From: Streptomyces roseolilacinus | GTDB lineage: Bacteria > Actinomycetota > Actinomycetes > Streptomycetales > Streptomycetaceae | Length of the DNA stretch: 64,000 nt | Direction: 5' to 3' | Assembly (NCBI RefSeq): GCF_014649335.1 | Contig: NZ_BMSV01000005.1 | Span: 372,001 to 436,000 of the forward strand | In this document: one piece after another, positions 1-10,566 of the stretch | Layout of the letters: every line of letters starts with the position of its first letter | Numbering within the stretch: position 1 is the first letter of the stretch | The notes under the pieces: generated by a model | Databases searched by the model: none | What the model was told of the DNA's origin: nothing | The model's input: the letters and a program-made list of their open reading frames with translations, nothing else | Program-made: the position numbers and the translations under genes

Positions 1-2
1 TC

Positions 3-410
3 GCCGCGGCCATGGTGTTCACGGTGCTTTTCAGTCTCCTCATGGACGCCGTCGGGTTGTTCTCCATGGAGCAGCTGGGTGGTGAGCGGCCGAACACGGG
101 CTTCATCTACGCCCCGGACTGGTTCTCCTTCGTCGTCGCGGTACTGGCGGGCGTGGCGGGGACGCTGTCGTTGACGTCGTCGAAGTCGGGCGCGCTGGTC
201 GGTGTGGCGATCTCGGTGACGACCGTCCCGGCGGCGGCGAACGCGGCGGTCGCCCTGTCGTACGGCGAGTTCGGCCAGACCCGGGGGTCGACCGAGCAGT
301 TGCTGCTGAACCTGCTCGGCATCATCGTCGCCGGCACGCTGACGCTGCTGGTCCAGAAGGCCCTCTGGGCGGGGCGGCGCCGCCGTCCGGCGCACCCGCC
401 CCGCCGGTAG
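3..410 (+). CDS. DUF389 family membrane protein, 3' part only
   Basis: The reading frame is open from the first bases of the window, so the gene starts upstream and the ATG at 12 is probably internal. The 135 visible codons hold three clear hydrophobic segments (around DWFSFVVAVLAGVAG, ALVGVAISVTTVPAAANAAV and LLLNLLGIIVAGTLTLLVQ) and a basic tail. The segment with SLTSSKSGALVGV, VTTVPAAANAAVA and GTLTLLVQ is typical of the C-terminal end of DUF389 integral membrane proteins, whose role is unknown. Membrane location is inferred from hydrophobicity. Nothing can be said about its promoter or operon because the start is missing. Confidence 0.8.
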   Translation, partial: AAAMVFTVLFSLLMDAVGLFSMEQLGGERPNTGFIYAPDWFSFVVAVLAGVAGTLSLTSSKSGALVGVAISVTTVPAAANAAVALSYGEFGQTRGSTEQLLLNLLGIIVAGTLTLLVQKALWAGRRRRPAHPPRR

Positions 411-549
411 CCCCTCGCCGTACGGTGGGGCCCGGTGGCGGCCGGGCGGGCCCCCGGCGCCGTGGGGGCCCGGACGCCGGGCCGCCCAGCCGCCGGGTCG
501 CCGCCGGATCCGCCGGCTCCGGCCGCCCGGCCGGCGGACGCGGACCGCT

Positions 550-1608
<1,059 letters not shown>

Positions 1609-1636
1609 CGCTGGTCCCCTCTCTCCCGCCAACCAC

Positions 1637-1711
1637 TAATGGGTCTACGGTCCCGTTTGGATGAGCGCTACCATAGCAGCCGTGGCCAGCTAATGGAACA
1701 GGAGTCCCGTT
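1637..1711. promoter_or_regulatory. two identically spaced operator-like sites between aldo/keto reductase and TetR gene
   Basis: TAATGG-N7-GTCCCGTT occurs at 1637-1657 and again at 1691-1711. Each is an imperfect dyad, since the reverse complement of GTCCCGTT is AACGGGAC. The two copies are 54 bp apart. The second runs through the TetR ribosome binding site to the base before its ATG; the first is placed to cover the reductase promoter. A TetR dimer binding both would repress itself and the reductase. Binding is inferred; the repeated motif is seen. Confidence 0.7.
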
Positions 1712-2329
1712 ATGGGGTTTGACGGTGCGGATCCGGGGACCGTGCGCCCGGGAGGGCGGACGGCACGCGTACGGGCGGCGGTGCTGCAGGCGGCGGGGGA
1801 CGCCCTGGCGGAGCGGGGCTTCGCCCACCTCGACCTCGCCGACGTCGCCCGCCGCGCCGGCGTGGGCAAGACGACCGTCTACCGCCGCTGGGGAACGGTG
1901 ACGAGCCTCGTCGCCGACCTGCTGGCGGACATGGCCGAGCAGTCACTGCCCCGCACCGAGACCGGTTCGCTGCTCGGCGACCTCAAGGCCAACGCCCGGC
2001 TGGTACGGCGGACGCTGACCGACCCGCGGCAGGGGGCGCTGTTCAAGGCGGTGATCGCCGCCGCCGTCTGCGACGCGAAGACGGCCGAGGCCCTGCACCG
2101 CTTCTACGACGTCCGCGTCCGGGAGTGGGCCCCGTGCGTGCGGCAGGCCGTCGACCGGGGCGAGGTCCCCGCGGGCACCGACCCGCACGAGGTGGTCCGG
2201 GCCGTCTCGGCCCCCCTCTACTACCGCCTGCTGACCAGCGGCGAGCCCCTCGACGAGGCCGCCGCGGACCGGGCCGCCGAGGCCGCCGCGGCCGCGGCGC
2301 GCGCGGGAGCGTACCTCCCGGACCGGTAG
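1712..2329 (+). CDS. TetR/AcrR family transcriptional regulator
   Basis: 205-residue TetR-type repressor. The N-terminal helix-turn-helix is visible at about residues 20-65 (VLQAAGDALAERGFAHLDL, DVARRAGVGKTTVYRRW, SLVADLL). The rest is the helical ligand and dimerisation domain of TetR_C type (FKAVIAAAVCDAKTAEALHRFY). The ATG at 1712 follows AGGAG directly. It is divergent from an aldo/keto reductase and the shared interval holds two copies of an operator-like motif, so autoregulation and control of the reductase are likely. The ligand is unknown. Confidence 0.93.
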   Translation: MGFDGADPGTVRPGGRTARVRAAVLQAAGDALAERGFAHLDLADVARRAGVGKTTVYRRWGTVTSLVADLLADMAEQSLPRTETGSLLGDLKANARLVRRTLTDPRQGALFKAVIAAAVCDAKTAEALHRFYDVRVREWAPCVRQAVDRGEVPAGTDPHEVVRAVSAPLYYRLLTSGEPLDEAAADRAAEAAAAAARAGAYLPDR

Positions 2330-2540
2330 GGCCGGGGGCGTGGCCACGGCGGTCGCGCACGATGCGGCGGCGGACCGGGCCGCGCCCGGACCGTGCAACC
2401 GACGGGCTCGTCGCGGTGTTCTCCAGACGTGGGACGGAGCGGACCGGGCGTCACGGTCGGCGCCGCTCCCGCCCTCGCGCGGCCCCGCCCCGGGGCACCG
2501 GTGCGAGCGACCCACGTCCGATGACGGAAAGGCGCCCCTG

Positions 2541-3128
2541 ATGAGGCATCCCGACGACCGCCCCGGGGCCGTCGACCCGCCGCTCGTCGATCCGGCCGAG
2601 CGGGAACGGCTCAGGGGGCTGCCCCGCCCCGCCCCGCACACGGCGGCCGAGCTGGCCGCCTTGACCGGCCTGCTCACGGCCCCCCGGCCCCGGACGACGG
2701 CCGTCGTGGTGGGCCACGGCAGGGACACGGCCTCCTCGGAGGCGGCCGCGGCCTTCGCCGAGACGTGGGAGGCCCGCGGCGGCACGGTCCTCACCGTGGT
2801 CGACTGGCCCGAGACGGCGGCCTCGTGGCTGCGGGCGGCCCGCCGGATGACCGCGGAGTCCCCCGACGCCTGGGTGGTCGCCGCGGCCGTGCCCGGCTTC
2901 GTCCAGCTCGCCCGACGGCTGAGACACAGCACCTCATGGGAGCCGTCCCGTACCTACTGCTTCGGCTCGCTGGGCGACCCGCGCGCTTTGGCCCTGGCCG
3001 GCTCCGGCGTCCTGTACGGGCTGCGCGGCGCGAGCGCCGACGGCGGCACGTGGGAGGTCCGCGGCGGCTGGATCACCGAGTTCCCGGCCCGGCGGGACGA
3101 CGACCGGGCCCGGTCAGCAGCTCGCTGA
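2541..3128 (+). CDS. hypothetical protein resembling a type-1 periplasmic-binding domain, no signal peptide
   Basis: 195 residues starting at an ATG preceded by GGAAAGG. The central part (TTAVVVGHGRDTASSEAAAA, then GGTVLTVVDWPETAASWLRAA, then PDAWVVAAAVPGFVQLARRL) alternates beta and alpha elements and resembles one lobe of branched-chain-amino-acid-type substrate-binding proteins. There is no signal peptide or lipobox, and the length is about half of a full binding protein. It may be a cytoplasmic sensor or a domain fragment. The frame is open upstream of the chosen start but without a ribosome binding site. The resemblance is recognised by eye and is not secure. It is convergent with the subtilase. 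Confidence 0.6.
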   Translation: MRHPDDRPGAVDPPLVDPAERERLRGLPRPAPHTAAELAALTGLLTAPRPRTTAVVVGHGRDTASSEAAAAFAETWEARGGTVLTVVDWPETAASWLRAARRMTAESPDAWVVAAAVPGFVQLARRLRHSTSWEPSRTYCFGSLGDPRALALAGSGVLYGLRGASADGGTWEVRGGWITEFPARRDDDRARSAAR

Positions 3129-3142
3129 CCGGGCCCGGTGTT

Positions 3143-3176
3143 CCGGCGCCACCCCCTGCCTGAGAGGGTGCGCCGG
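3143..3176. terminator. bidirectional terminator hairpin
   Basis: An 11-12 bp GC-rich stem with one unpaired base (arms 3143-3154 and 3166-3176) lies between two convergent genes. A shorter dyad, ACCGGGCCCGGT, overlaps the upstream stop codon. No T-run follows, as is usual in Streptomyces. Confidence 0.6.
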
Positions 3177-3190
3177 TGGGGTGGGGATGC

Positions 3191-4354
<1,164 letters not shown>

Positions 4355-4801
4355 GGGGAAGCGAACACCTCATCGTGTCTCCGGTCGAGGCCACTGGCCC
4401 GACCGGTGTGTGTGGGGGGCGCGCCATCGAAGCCGTGCGGTCACCTGCGGTGGCCGGCCGGCTGGGGATGATGGCGTGCGGGGGGTGGAGCGGCGCGGCA
4501 CGACGGCGGGCGCCGTGCTGCGGTGATGCGGATACGGCATCGGGGCGGGCACATCGAGGACCCGCCTGCACCGGCCCACCCGTTCCTCGTGACGGGCCGG
4601 CCGGCTCACACCGGGACCACGGCCGCGGGACGGGGTCGCCGTTCCGGGGGCCGAGGCGATTTCTCGGTGCGGCGAAGAACATAGCGACGTCAATGGAGGG
4701 TTGACCACGGCCGAATCAGGCGTGACCGTCGACGGACACGGAGGGGGCGGTGAGGCACCGGTCGTGGTCAAAGCCCGGCCGGCGGCCCTATGGTCCTGTT
4801 C
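4355..4801. other. intergenic region holding two divergent promoters
   Basis: 447 bp between the subtilase and a LuxR-type regulator. No coding sequence is supported. TGGTCA (4765-4770) and TATGGT (4789-4794) are 18 bp apart and place a start point at about 4801, next to the ATG at 4802, so the regulator mRNA may be leaderless. The subtilase promoter could not be pinpointed. Confidence 0.4.
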
Positions 4802-5923
4802 ATGTCACCGAAGACCCCCCGCCGGCCACTCGAAGGGTCACCCGGTGCTCCGGCGTGCACGCCGGAGATCCACCGGGAAGAGCCGGTCGGCGAGCACGGC
4901 AGGGCCCCGGTCGCGGCCCGGGCCGCCTACGAGGCGCTCGTCCAGCGGGCGGCGCCCTCCCCGGAGGTCCTCGCGGCCGGCGCCTGCGCACAGAGCCGGC
5001 CGCCCGACGGCACGGGAACACCGGCCGGCGACATGGAAGCGCTGCCCGGAGACGTACGGCGCTGGCTGGCCGAGCGGCGGTTGCTCGACGAGACGCACCG
5101 GCAGGTGCGGTCGCCCCAGCGGGCGCTGCACGAGCTGATCGCCGAGCACCGGTCGCGCATCGACCGGTACCGGGAGGAACTGCACCACGGCCTGGAGGCC
5201 GTCGACGACGTCCTGAGGATGCTCCCGGGCATGGGGCCCACCAAGCGGGAGACCGTGGAGGCGGAGTTCTTCGACGACCGCACCAGGCTGCGCAAGCGGA
5301 TGGAGGACCTGGACGCGCTGTGCCGGGAGCAGGTCCTCGGCATGCGCACCGACTTCCCCGCACGGGAGGTGCTGGAGGAGGGCCTCGAGACCGACCTGCG
5401 GCTGCTGGGACGCGGCATCGACCTGCGCCTGCTGGTGGCGGCCCGGGCCCTGCGGCGCACCGGCGTCGCGCAGTACCTCTCCGCGCTGATGGACCACGGC
5501 GCCCGGGTGCGCGTGGCCTCGACCGTTCCGCTCCACCTGAACGTCTTCGACCGGGCCGTGACCGTCATGGCCGTCGGGACCGCGGACGGCCGGGACGAGA
5601 TCTCCGGCGACGTCATCCTGCACAGCACCCGCCTCGCCGACTCCTTCGTCCGGGTGTTCGATCACCACTGGGCCACCGGGCACCCGGCCGCGCCGAGGGT
5701 GAAGCCCCCCGGCACCGGCGGGGCGCCGGAGGACTACTCGCCGAGGGAACGCGAAGTGCTGGCCCTGCTCGCCGCCGGGGCCAAGGACGAGGTGATCGCC
5801 CGCAGGCTGGACTGCTCGGAACGGACCCTGCGCCGCCTGCTGACCTCGCTGATGGCCAGACTCGGCGCCGACAGCCGCTTCGCGGCGGGCGTGCAGGCGG
5901 TCCGGTTGGGGCTCCTCGACTGA
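4802..5923 (+). CDS. LuxR-type helix-turn-helix regulator with TrmB-like middle domain
   Basis: 373-residue cytoplasmic DNA-binding regulator. The C-terminus is a LuxR/FixJ-type HTH (SPREREVLALLAAGAKDEVI, RRLDCSERTLRRLLTSLMARLGA) at about residues 310-365. The N-terminal third is helical (LIAEHRSRIDRYREELHHG) and the middle (DLRLLVAARAL to STVPLHLNVFDRAVTVMAVG) resembles the sensor part of TrmB-like/LuxR regulators common in Streptomyces. No receiver domain is present, so this is not a classic two-component response regulator. The ATG at 4802 is preferred over 4790 because a promoter fits just upstream; neither has a clear ribosome binding site. Signal and targets are unknown. Confidence 0.85.
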   Translation: MSPKTPRRPLEGSPGAPACTPEIHREEPVGEHGRAPVAARAAYEALVQRAAPSPEVLAAGACAQSRPPDGTGTPAGDMEALPGDVRRWLAERRLLDETHRQVRSPQRALHELIAEHRSRIDRYREELHHGLEAVDDVLRMLPGMGPTKRETVEAEFFDDRTRLRKRMEDLDALCREQVLGMRTDFPAREVLEEGLETDLRLLGRGIDLRLLVAARALRRTGVAQYLSALMDHGARVRVASTVPLHLNVFDRAVTVMAVGTADGRDEISGDVILHSTRLADSFVRVFDHHWATGHPAAPRVKPPGTGGAPEDYSPREREVLALLAAGAKDEVIARRLDCSERTLRRLLTSLMARLGADSRFAAGVQAVRLGLLD

Positions 5924-6038
5924 AGCGACGGCCCCGGGGCACCAGGGCGACCGGGACCCGTCGCACCTCCCGGGAAGAAGGAGGGTGTGAGAGGCGGAGG
6001 TGCCGGGTAGACGCGGGATCGTGAACGGGGGAGTGAGG

Positions 6039-6527
6039 ATGAACATGGTGAAGTCGGCACACGGTGCCCAGGGACAGGCGGCGCCGACGGCGCACGCGAT
6101 ACAGAGGACCGTCACTCTGGAGGGCGGAGCCGCCTGCATCGCGCAAGGGCGCGACGCCGCGGTGGACTTCCTCACCCGGGTCCAGGTCGAGCACGGCCTG
6201 CCCGTGTCGGAGCGTGCGATGCACCTCACGCAGCTGGTGGTGAGCGAACTGGTCACCAACGCCTACAAGTACGCCCCCGGGCCCGCGCTGCTGGAGCTGC
6301 GGGTCGTCGGGGACACGGTCGAGGTGGCGGTGTGGGACAGCGATCCCGTGCTGCCCGTGGCCCGCGCCGCCGACCCGGGCAGGGTCGGCCAGCACGGACT
6401 GGAGATCGTCATGGCGGTCGCCCGGGGCTTCGAGGTCCAGCGGGAGCCGGTGGGCAAGCGCATCACCGTGCGCGTCGCCCTGCCCGACGACCCCGGCGGC
6501 GACCTGTCCGGGCGGAACCCGCAGTAG
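6039..6527 (+). CDS. ATP-binding protein, RsbW-type anti-sigma/HATPase_c_2
   Basis: 162 residues with a single GHKL ATPase domain. The N-box is visible as QLVVSELVTNAYKYA and a G-box-like segment as ADPGRVGQHGLEIVMAVARG; the rest (LLELRVVGDTVEVAVWDSDP, KRITVRVAL) fits the family. Streptomyces has dozens of such stand-alone kinases related to SpoIIAB/RsbW, which act on anti-anti-sigma factors or other partners; no partner gene is adjacent. The start is chosen at 6039 because GGGGAGTGAGG lies just upstream; an ATG at 6000 has no such site. The product is probably cytoplasmic. Confidence 0.88.
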   Translation: MNMVKSAHGAQGQAAPTAHAIQRTVTLEGGAACIAQGRDAAVDFLTRVQVEHGLPVSERAMHLTQLVVSELVTNAYKYAPGPALLELRVVGDTVEVAVWDSDPVLPVARAADPGRVGQHGLEIVMAVARGFEVQREPVGKRITVRVALPDDPGGDLSGRNPQ

Positions 6528-6532
6528 CCCCA

Positions 6533-6562
6533 CCCCGGCGGCCGGTCGACCGGCCGCCGGGG
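6533..6562. terminator. terminator, perfect 30-bp palindrome
   Basis: A perfect GC-rich inverted repeat begins six bases after the stop codon of the HATPase gene. It can fold into a long stem with almost no loop, a common Streptomyces terminator form. Confidence 0.65.
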
Positions 6563-7229
6563 CCGCCGCGCGCAGTCCGTGCGGCAGCGGCTCCCGCGGC
6601 ACCGCCGACGACGGCACGATCGACCCCGGTCGGCGCCGCGCCCTCCGGGACACCGACGACACAGGACGCCCGCCCCGCCCCGCACGCCCGCCTCGGGGCC
6701 CCGAGAGCACCGCCGGGTCCCGCCCGGTCCCGCGGGGCGGAGACGGGCGGCCGTCTCCCCGTTCCCCCCGACGTGCCTACGCCACGGGCGCCACCCGGCT
6801 CGGCTGCACGTTCCGGCACAGCCCCGAGTGGCTGAAACAAGCCGTCGGGGAAACCCCGGAGGCAGCTCGACGAAGCAGCGGTACGCCGGGGCGCCGAGGC
6901 GGGTGGGACCGGACCGGGCATCACGCCGCCGTCCGTCGCGGGCCCCTGACGAGGCCCGCACCCTCGTCACCGTCCTCGCGGTGCCCGACGGGGGCGCACC
7001 CTGGGCGACACGGCCCACGCGTACCACCCACCGGTCGGCGGCCGGCCGCCGGCGGACTGCCGGCGGCGCGGGCCCTCGCGGCGTACGGAGGCCCCACCGC
7101 CCGCGAACGCGCGCTCGTCACCGCCAACGGCGTGCGGGGCCGCACCCCGCGATAGCGACCGGACCCACGGAAAGGGCACAGGCCCCAGGACGGCGGTAGC
7201 GGCGGGGGCGGAGGACCCGGCACACCCGA
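6563..7229. other. non-coding or decayed region
   Basis: Nearly 670 bp without a supported gene. Fragments with G/C-rich third positions appear in the plus strand (for example codons spelling YATGATRLGCTFRHSPEWLK around 6780-6840 and AYGGPTARERALVTANGVRG around 7080-7155), but no start codon with a ribosome binding site joins them. They may be remnants of a lost gene. No RNA gene was recognised. Confidence 0.35.
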
Positions 7230-7480
7230 GACCCCCGAAGCGGCCGGAGCCCTTTGGAGCGGCTGGAGTGCCCCGGAGCGGCCGAAGTCCCCGGAATGGC
7301 TGCATTCCCCGAACCGGTCCCCCCCCGAACCGGTCCCCCCCCGAACCGGTCCCCCCCGAACCGGTCGCACTCCCCGAACCGGTCGCACTCCCCGAACCGG
7401 TCACAATCCCCGAACCGGTCACAATCCCCGAAACAGTCGAAGTCCCCGAAATGGTCGCACCCCCCGAAACGGCCGGAGCC
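7230..7480. repeat. 18-bp tandem repeat array
   Basis: Units of the form CCCCGAACCGGTCGCACT recur every 18 bp. CCGAA cores are seen at 7308, 7325, 7341, 7356, 7374, 7392, 7410, 7428, 7446 and 7464. The early units are 15-17 bp because of variable C-runs, and more diverged units extend left to about 7230. All frames are open through it; one plus frame would spell a Pro-Glu-Pro-Val hexapeptide repeat, one minus frame a Phe-Gly-x-Cys-Asp-Arg repeat. Neither has a credible start, so it is called non-coding. Confidence 0.8.
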
Positions 7481-7552
7481 CCCCGGCACGGGCGGGGGGC
7501 TCAGCGGGAGGGGTGGTACCGGCGCGCCGGAGGGGGCGCGCCACCGGGCCGT

Positions 7553-7930
7553 TCAGAGGCGTCCGCCCGTCAGCCGGGTGACGGGGCCGTGGGCGCGCAG
7601 GACGGACCTGCGCCCGCCGGCGTAGGCACCGACCGCCACGGCCGTCGCGGCCGCCGCGACCCCGCCTGCGGTGACCGGGTTGGCCTTGAGCAGGCCCAGC
7701 GCCGGTACCGCGGCCTTGCGCCACACGACGTTGACCGTGGACGTCAGCGCCTGCGCGGGGTTGGCGAGCACGCCCACCGCCCCCTCGCGGGCCTCGCCGG
7801 CGCGGTCGGTGGCGGACCGGGCCGTGCGGCGGACCGCCTTCGCGGCCGTGCCCGCGGCCCCGGCCTTCCCGTTGGCCGACCTCGTAGCCGTGGTCGGGCC
7901 CTTGCTGCTGTTCTTGTCCGTTTCACTCAT
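7553..7930 (-). CDS. small hypothetical protein with one hydrophobic segment
   Basis: 125 residues. The N-terminal 70 residues are rich in Ala, Lys, Arg, Thr and Ser (KGPTTATRSANGKAG, AKAVRRTARSATDRAGEARE). A hydrophobic stretch near the end (VTAGGVAAAATAVAVGAYAGG) could cross or associate with the membrane. AGGAGA lies upstream of the ATG, at a longer than usual distance. Third positions are strongly G/C, which supports coding. No family was recognised. It follows the tandem repeat array on the opposite strand and may be a membrane-associated small stress protein, but nothing proves that. Confidence 0.65.
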   Translation of the reverse strand: MSETDKNSSKGPTTATRSANGKAGAAGTAAKAVRRTARSATDRAGEAREGAVGVLANPAQALTSTVNVVWRKAAVPALGLLKANPVTAGGVAAAATAVAVGAYAGGRRSVLRAHGPVTRLTGGRL

Positions 7931-8012
7931 GGCTTGCGCGTAACCCGTCTCCTGCCGCGAAAACCGTCTCGAACAAGGTGGCTTGAAGGGATCGGGTGCG
8001 TGCGGCGGACGC

Positions 8013-9269
8013 CTACCGCAGGCCCCGCGGGGGAGCGGTGAAGGACGCCGGGACGGGAGCCCGTCCGCCCCCCGTCCCGCACAGCGCCTCGTTCAGGAGC
8101 CCTTCGAGCACCGCTCCGCCGGTGGCGTCGTCACCGTAGGGCGTGTCCGACAGGGCGAACTGGCGCCGGCCGTCCTGGGTGCCCAGGAGGAACGTCGAGT
8201 AGCCCGGTATGCCTCCCGGATGCCCCCACACGGGGCCGCAGGCCGTGTCGTACCGGATGATGCCCAGACCGTACGAGGCGCCCAACTCGGCGGCCGGCAC
8301 GGCCTCCAGCATCTCGGCGAGCTGGGCCTTCGGCAGCAGCCGGCCCCCGAGCAGCGCGGCGAGGAAGCGGTTCAGGTCGGCGGTGGTGGAGATGCCGCCG
8401 CCCGCGGCACCCGCCACGCTCGGGTCGAGCAGGCTGACGTCGGCCGGTCCCTCCGGCAGCGGCAGATAGCCCTTGGCGTGCGGGCCGGGGATGCGGGGCG
8501 AGGTGGTGGGCATGACGGTGCCGCCCAGCCGCAGCGGGCGCAGGATCCGCCGTTCGACCTCCTGCTGCCAGCTCCTTCCGGACACCTTCTCGATCAGCAT
8601 CCCCACGAGGACGTAGTTGGTGTTGGAGTATTTCCAGCCACGGCCCGGTGCGAAGTACGGGTCGTGGCGTGCGGCGACGTCGAGCAGCTCACGCGGGGTG
8701 TAGGTCTTCCAGCGGCCCTCCCGCAGGTACCGGCGCACGCTCGCCTCGTCGCCGAGGGCGAACTCGGGGGCGGACCAGTAGTCGTAGAGGCCGCTGGTGT
8801 GGTTGAGCAGCTGCCGTACGGTGATGTTCCGGCCGTTGCGGACCGCTCCCGGCAGGTACTCCTCCACGGGCCCGTCCAGCCGGATCCGGCCCTCGGCGGC
8901 CAGCTGGAGCGTCACCGTGGCGACGAAGGTCTTGGTGACGCTGCCGATCCTCGCCCTGCCGTCCGGGCGGGTGCGTTCGCCCGTGGCGAGGTCGGCCAGG
9001 CCGGCGGCGCCGCGCCAGGTGACGCGGTGGTCCTCGCGGAGCTCGGCGAGCGCGGCGACGGACCCGCCCCGCTCCACGAGTGCCGCCAGGCCGCGGTCCA
9101 GGTCGGTGCGCCCGGACCGGACCTCCTCCCGGGACACCGCCGGTCGCGGGGACGGCGCGGCCCACGCGCCGGGCGCGGCGCCGAGGAGGGTCGCCCCCGC
9201 GAGTGCGGCCGCGACCCCCCGTGACACCGCCCGCCGGCCCCCGCGCACCGCTGTCCGCCTCTCGGCCAT
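8013..9269 (-). CDS. secreted serine hydrolase (beta-lactamase/D-Ala-D-Ala carboxypeptidase fold)
   Basis: 418-residue exported class C/DD-peptidase-like hydrolase. The signal peptide is about residues 1-37 with a basic n-region, hydrophobic core and AWA-A site. The nucleophile motif S110-V-T-K113 sits in ARIGSVTKTF, the Y-S-N motif at 214-216 in GWKYSNTNYV, and a third motif as GHPGG near residue 345. The start at 9269 has GGGAGAAC just upstream; longer in-frame extensions do not. It probably acts outside the cell on peptidoglycan peptides or small amide/ester substrates. A second, similar gene lies at 53369. Confidence 0.94.
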   Translation of the reverse strand: MAERRTAVRGGRRAVSRGVAAALAGATLLGAAPGAWAAPSPRPAVSREEVRSGRTDLDRGLAALVERGGSVAALAELREDHRVTWRGAAGLADLATGERTRPDGRARIGSVTKTFVATVTLQLAAEGRIRLDGPVEEYLPGAVRNGRNITVRQLLNHTSGLYDYWSAPEFALGDEASVRRYLREGRWKTYTPRELLDVAARHDPYFAPGRGWKYSNTNYVLVGMLIEKVSGRSWQQEVERRILRPLRLGGTVMPTTSPRIPGPHAKGYLPLPEGPADVSLLDPSVAGAAGGGISTTADLNRFLAALLGGRLLPKAQLAEMLEAVPAAELGASYGLGIIRYDTACGPVWGHPGGIPGYSTFLLGTQDGRRQFALSDTPYGDDATGGAVLEGLLNEALCGTGGGRAPVPASFTAPPRGLR

Positions 9270-9790
9270 GGTCGTTCTCCCTTCCCCCGAGCCGTCTCCC
9301 GCGGCCCTGTCCACGGCAGTCTGGCAACGGCCCCGCCCGTACCGCGTCCCTCCCGGGTACCGCCCTCCTCCGCCCTGCGGAGGGTTCTCGACCCCGGTGT
9401 GTCCAGGACCCGTGGCTCGCGGGGAGTACACCGGAGGGAGTAGCGGGGCGCCTGTTCGGGCCATACGGCGAGGGGCGTCCGCGGAGGTGCGAAACCGCCC
9501 TCGCACGGGTCGCGGAGGGCCGGCCCCGAGAGACCCCGACCTTGCGGGGACATCGTCCGACCTGGCCTTCCGCTCCTGCTCAGCCGCAACCGCCCCCTTC
9601 CCCGGACGCCCCGGACCCCACCTCCCGCACCGTTCGGCGAACCCGGGTCGGTACGGGCGACGGCACCGCCGCCGAGCCCTCCGGTGGGGGATTTTCGGCG
9701 ACGCGCCCGCGAACGACGGGCAGTTGCTCTCTGGTGATGAGCGTTTTCGCGGTGTAGCGTCATGGATAGATGTCGTGGTTCGCAGTTCCT
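9270..9790. other. intergenic region upstream of the cold-shock gene
   Basis: About 520 bp with no supported gene. It should hold the promoter of the serine hydrolase (minus strand) near 9280-9350 and that of the cold-shock gene near 9720-9760. I could not fix either -10 or -35 box confidently. Confidence 0.35.
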
Positions 9791-9810
9791 GCCCACGCGG
9801 TGGCGTGGGC
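9791..9810 (+). promoter_or_regulatory. stem-loop in the cold-shock mRNA leader
   Basis: GCCCACG (9791-9797) pairs perfectly with CGTGGGC (9804-9810) around a six-base loop, about 85 bases upstream of the cold-shock start. Long structured leaders are known for cspA-type mRNAs and control temperature-dependent translation; that role here is inferred. Confidence 0.5.
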
Positions 9811-9895
9811 TTCTTGCTGTGCAGTGCCTGAGAACCAGGGCGATCACCTCCGGGCTCGCGCGGTGCGGGCCCGATATCGACTGAGAGGCATGAGC

Positions 9896-10099
9896 ATGGC
9901 CAGCGGAACCGTGAAGTGGTTCAACTCCGAAAAGGGCTTCGGCTTCATCGCGCAGGACGGCGGCGGTCCGGACGTCTTCGCGCACTACTCCAACATCAAC
10001 GCCTCCGGCTACCGTGAGCTCCAGGAGGGCCAGGCGGTGACCTTCGACATCACGCAGGGCCAGAAGGGCCCGCAGGCGGAGAACATCACCCCCGCCTGA
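9896..10099 (+). CDS. cold-shock protein, CspA family
   Basis: 67-residue single cold-shock domain (OB fold). Both RNA-binding motifs are present: RNP1-like GFGFIAQ and RNP2-like DVFAHYS, after the standard start [17 protein letters not shown]. It binds single-stranded RNA/DNA in the cytoplasm and acts as an RNA chaperone. The ATG at 9896 is preferred because GAGAGG lies 8 bp upstream and the family length is 67; an ATG at 9890 would add two residues. The gene has a long leader with a stem-loop and is followed by a strong terminator, so it is a single-gene unit. Confidence 0.97.
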   Translation: MASGTVKWFNSEKGFGFIAQDGGGPDVFAHYSNINASGYRELQEGQAVTFDITQGQKGPQAENITPA

Positions 10100-10118
10100 T
10101 CCGCCGCCAGGCGACCGA

Positions 10119-10150
10119 CAGGGCCCCGGAGCGCACGCTCCGGGGCCCTG
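10119..10150 (+). terminator. terminator of the cold-shock gene
   Basis: A perfect 15-bp GC-rich stem (arms 10119-10133 and 10136-10150) starts 20 bp after the stop codon and is followed by a pyrimidine-rich tract. Confidence 0.8.
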
Positions 10151-10566
10151 TCCCGTTCCGCCACGGCACGACGCCCCGACCGGCGACGCGCCCGGCGCCC
10201 CGAAGCCACGGACCGGCCGTCCGGTACCGGCCCGCCGTACCGGCTGCCGATGGCGTGACCGTACGGCACCGGCCCGGGGGAGAGCCCCGCCTCCTGACGG
10301 ACACCGGGACCGGCCCCCGCACCACGGCACGGGAAGGCCGGCCGGGGCGCCGCCGCACCGAGGACAGAAGGGCCTCCCGGGCCGTGGTGCGGGACGGCAC
10401 GGGGCACCGGCCGTCAGGGGCCGGGGCGCGCCGGGCTCGCCGGCGGCGTGTTCTTCGCTGGTCCGATCGAGCGGTACGGGCGGCCTCGGGCCGTCAGGTC
10501 GCCGGCGGCCGGGAGGAGCGGCGTTACGGTGCTCCCCGATCACACCGACGGACACGGAGCGCGCGC

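Noticed and set aside
7230..7480. CRISPR array
   Set aside because: Units are contiguous 18-bp repeats without unique spacers, and no cas genes are present.
7268..8041. Plus-strand frame with Pro-Glu-Pro-Val hexapeptide repeats
   Set aside because: The repeat follows from the 18-bp DNA array. The frame lacks a ribosome binding site and runs antisense through the small gene at 7553-7930.
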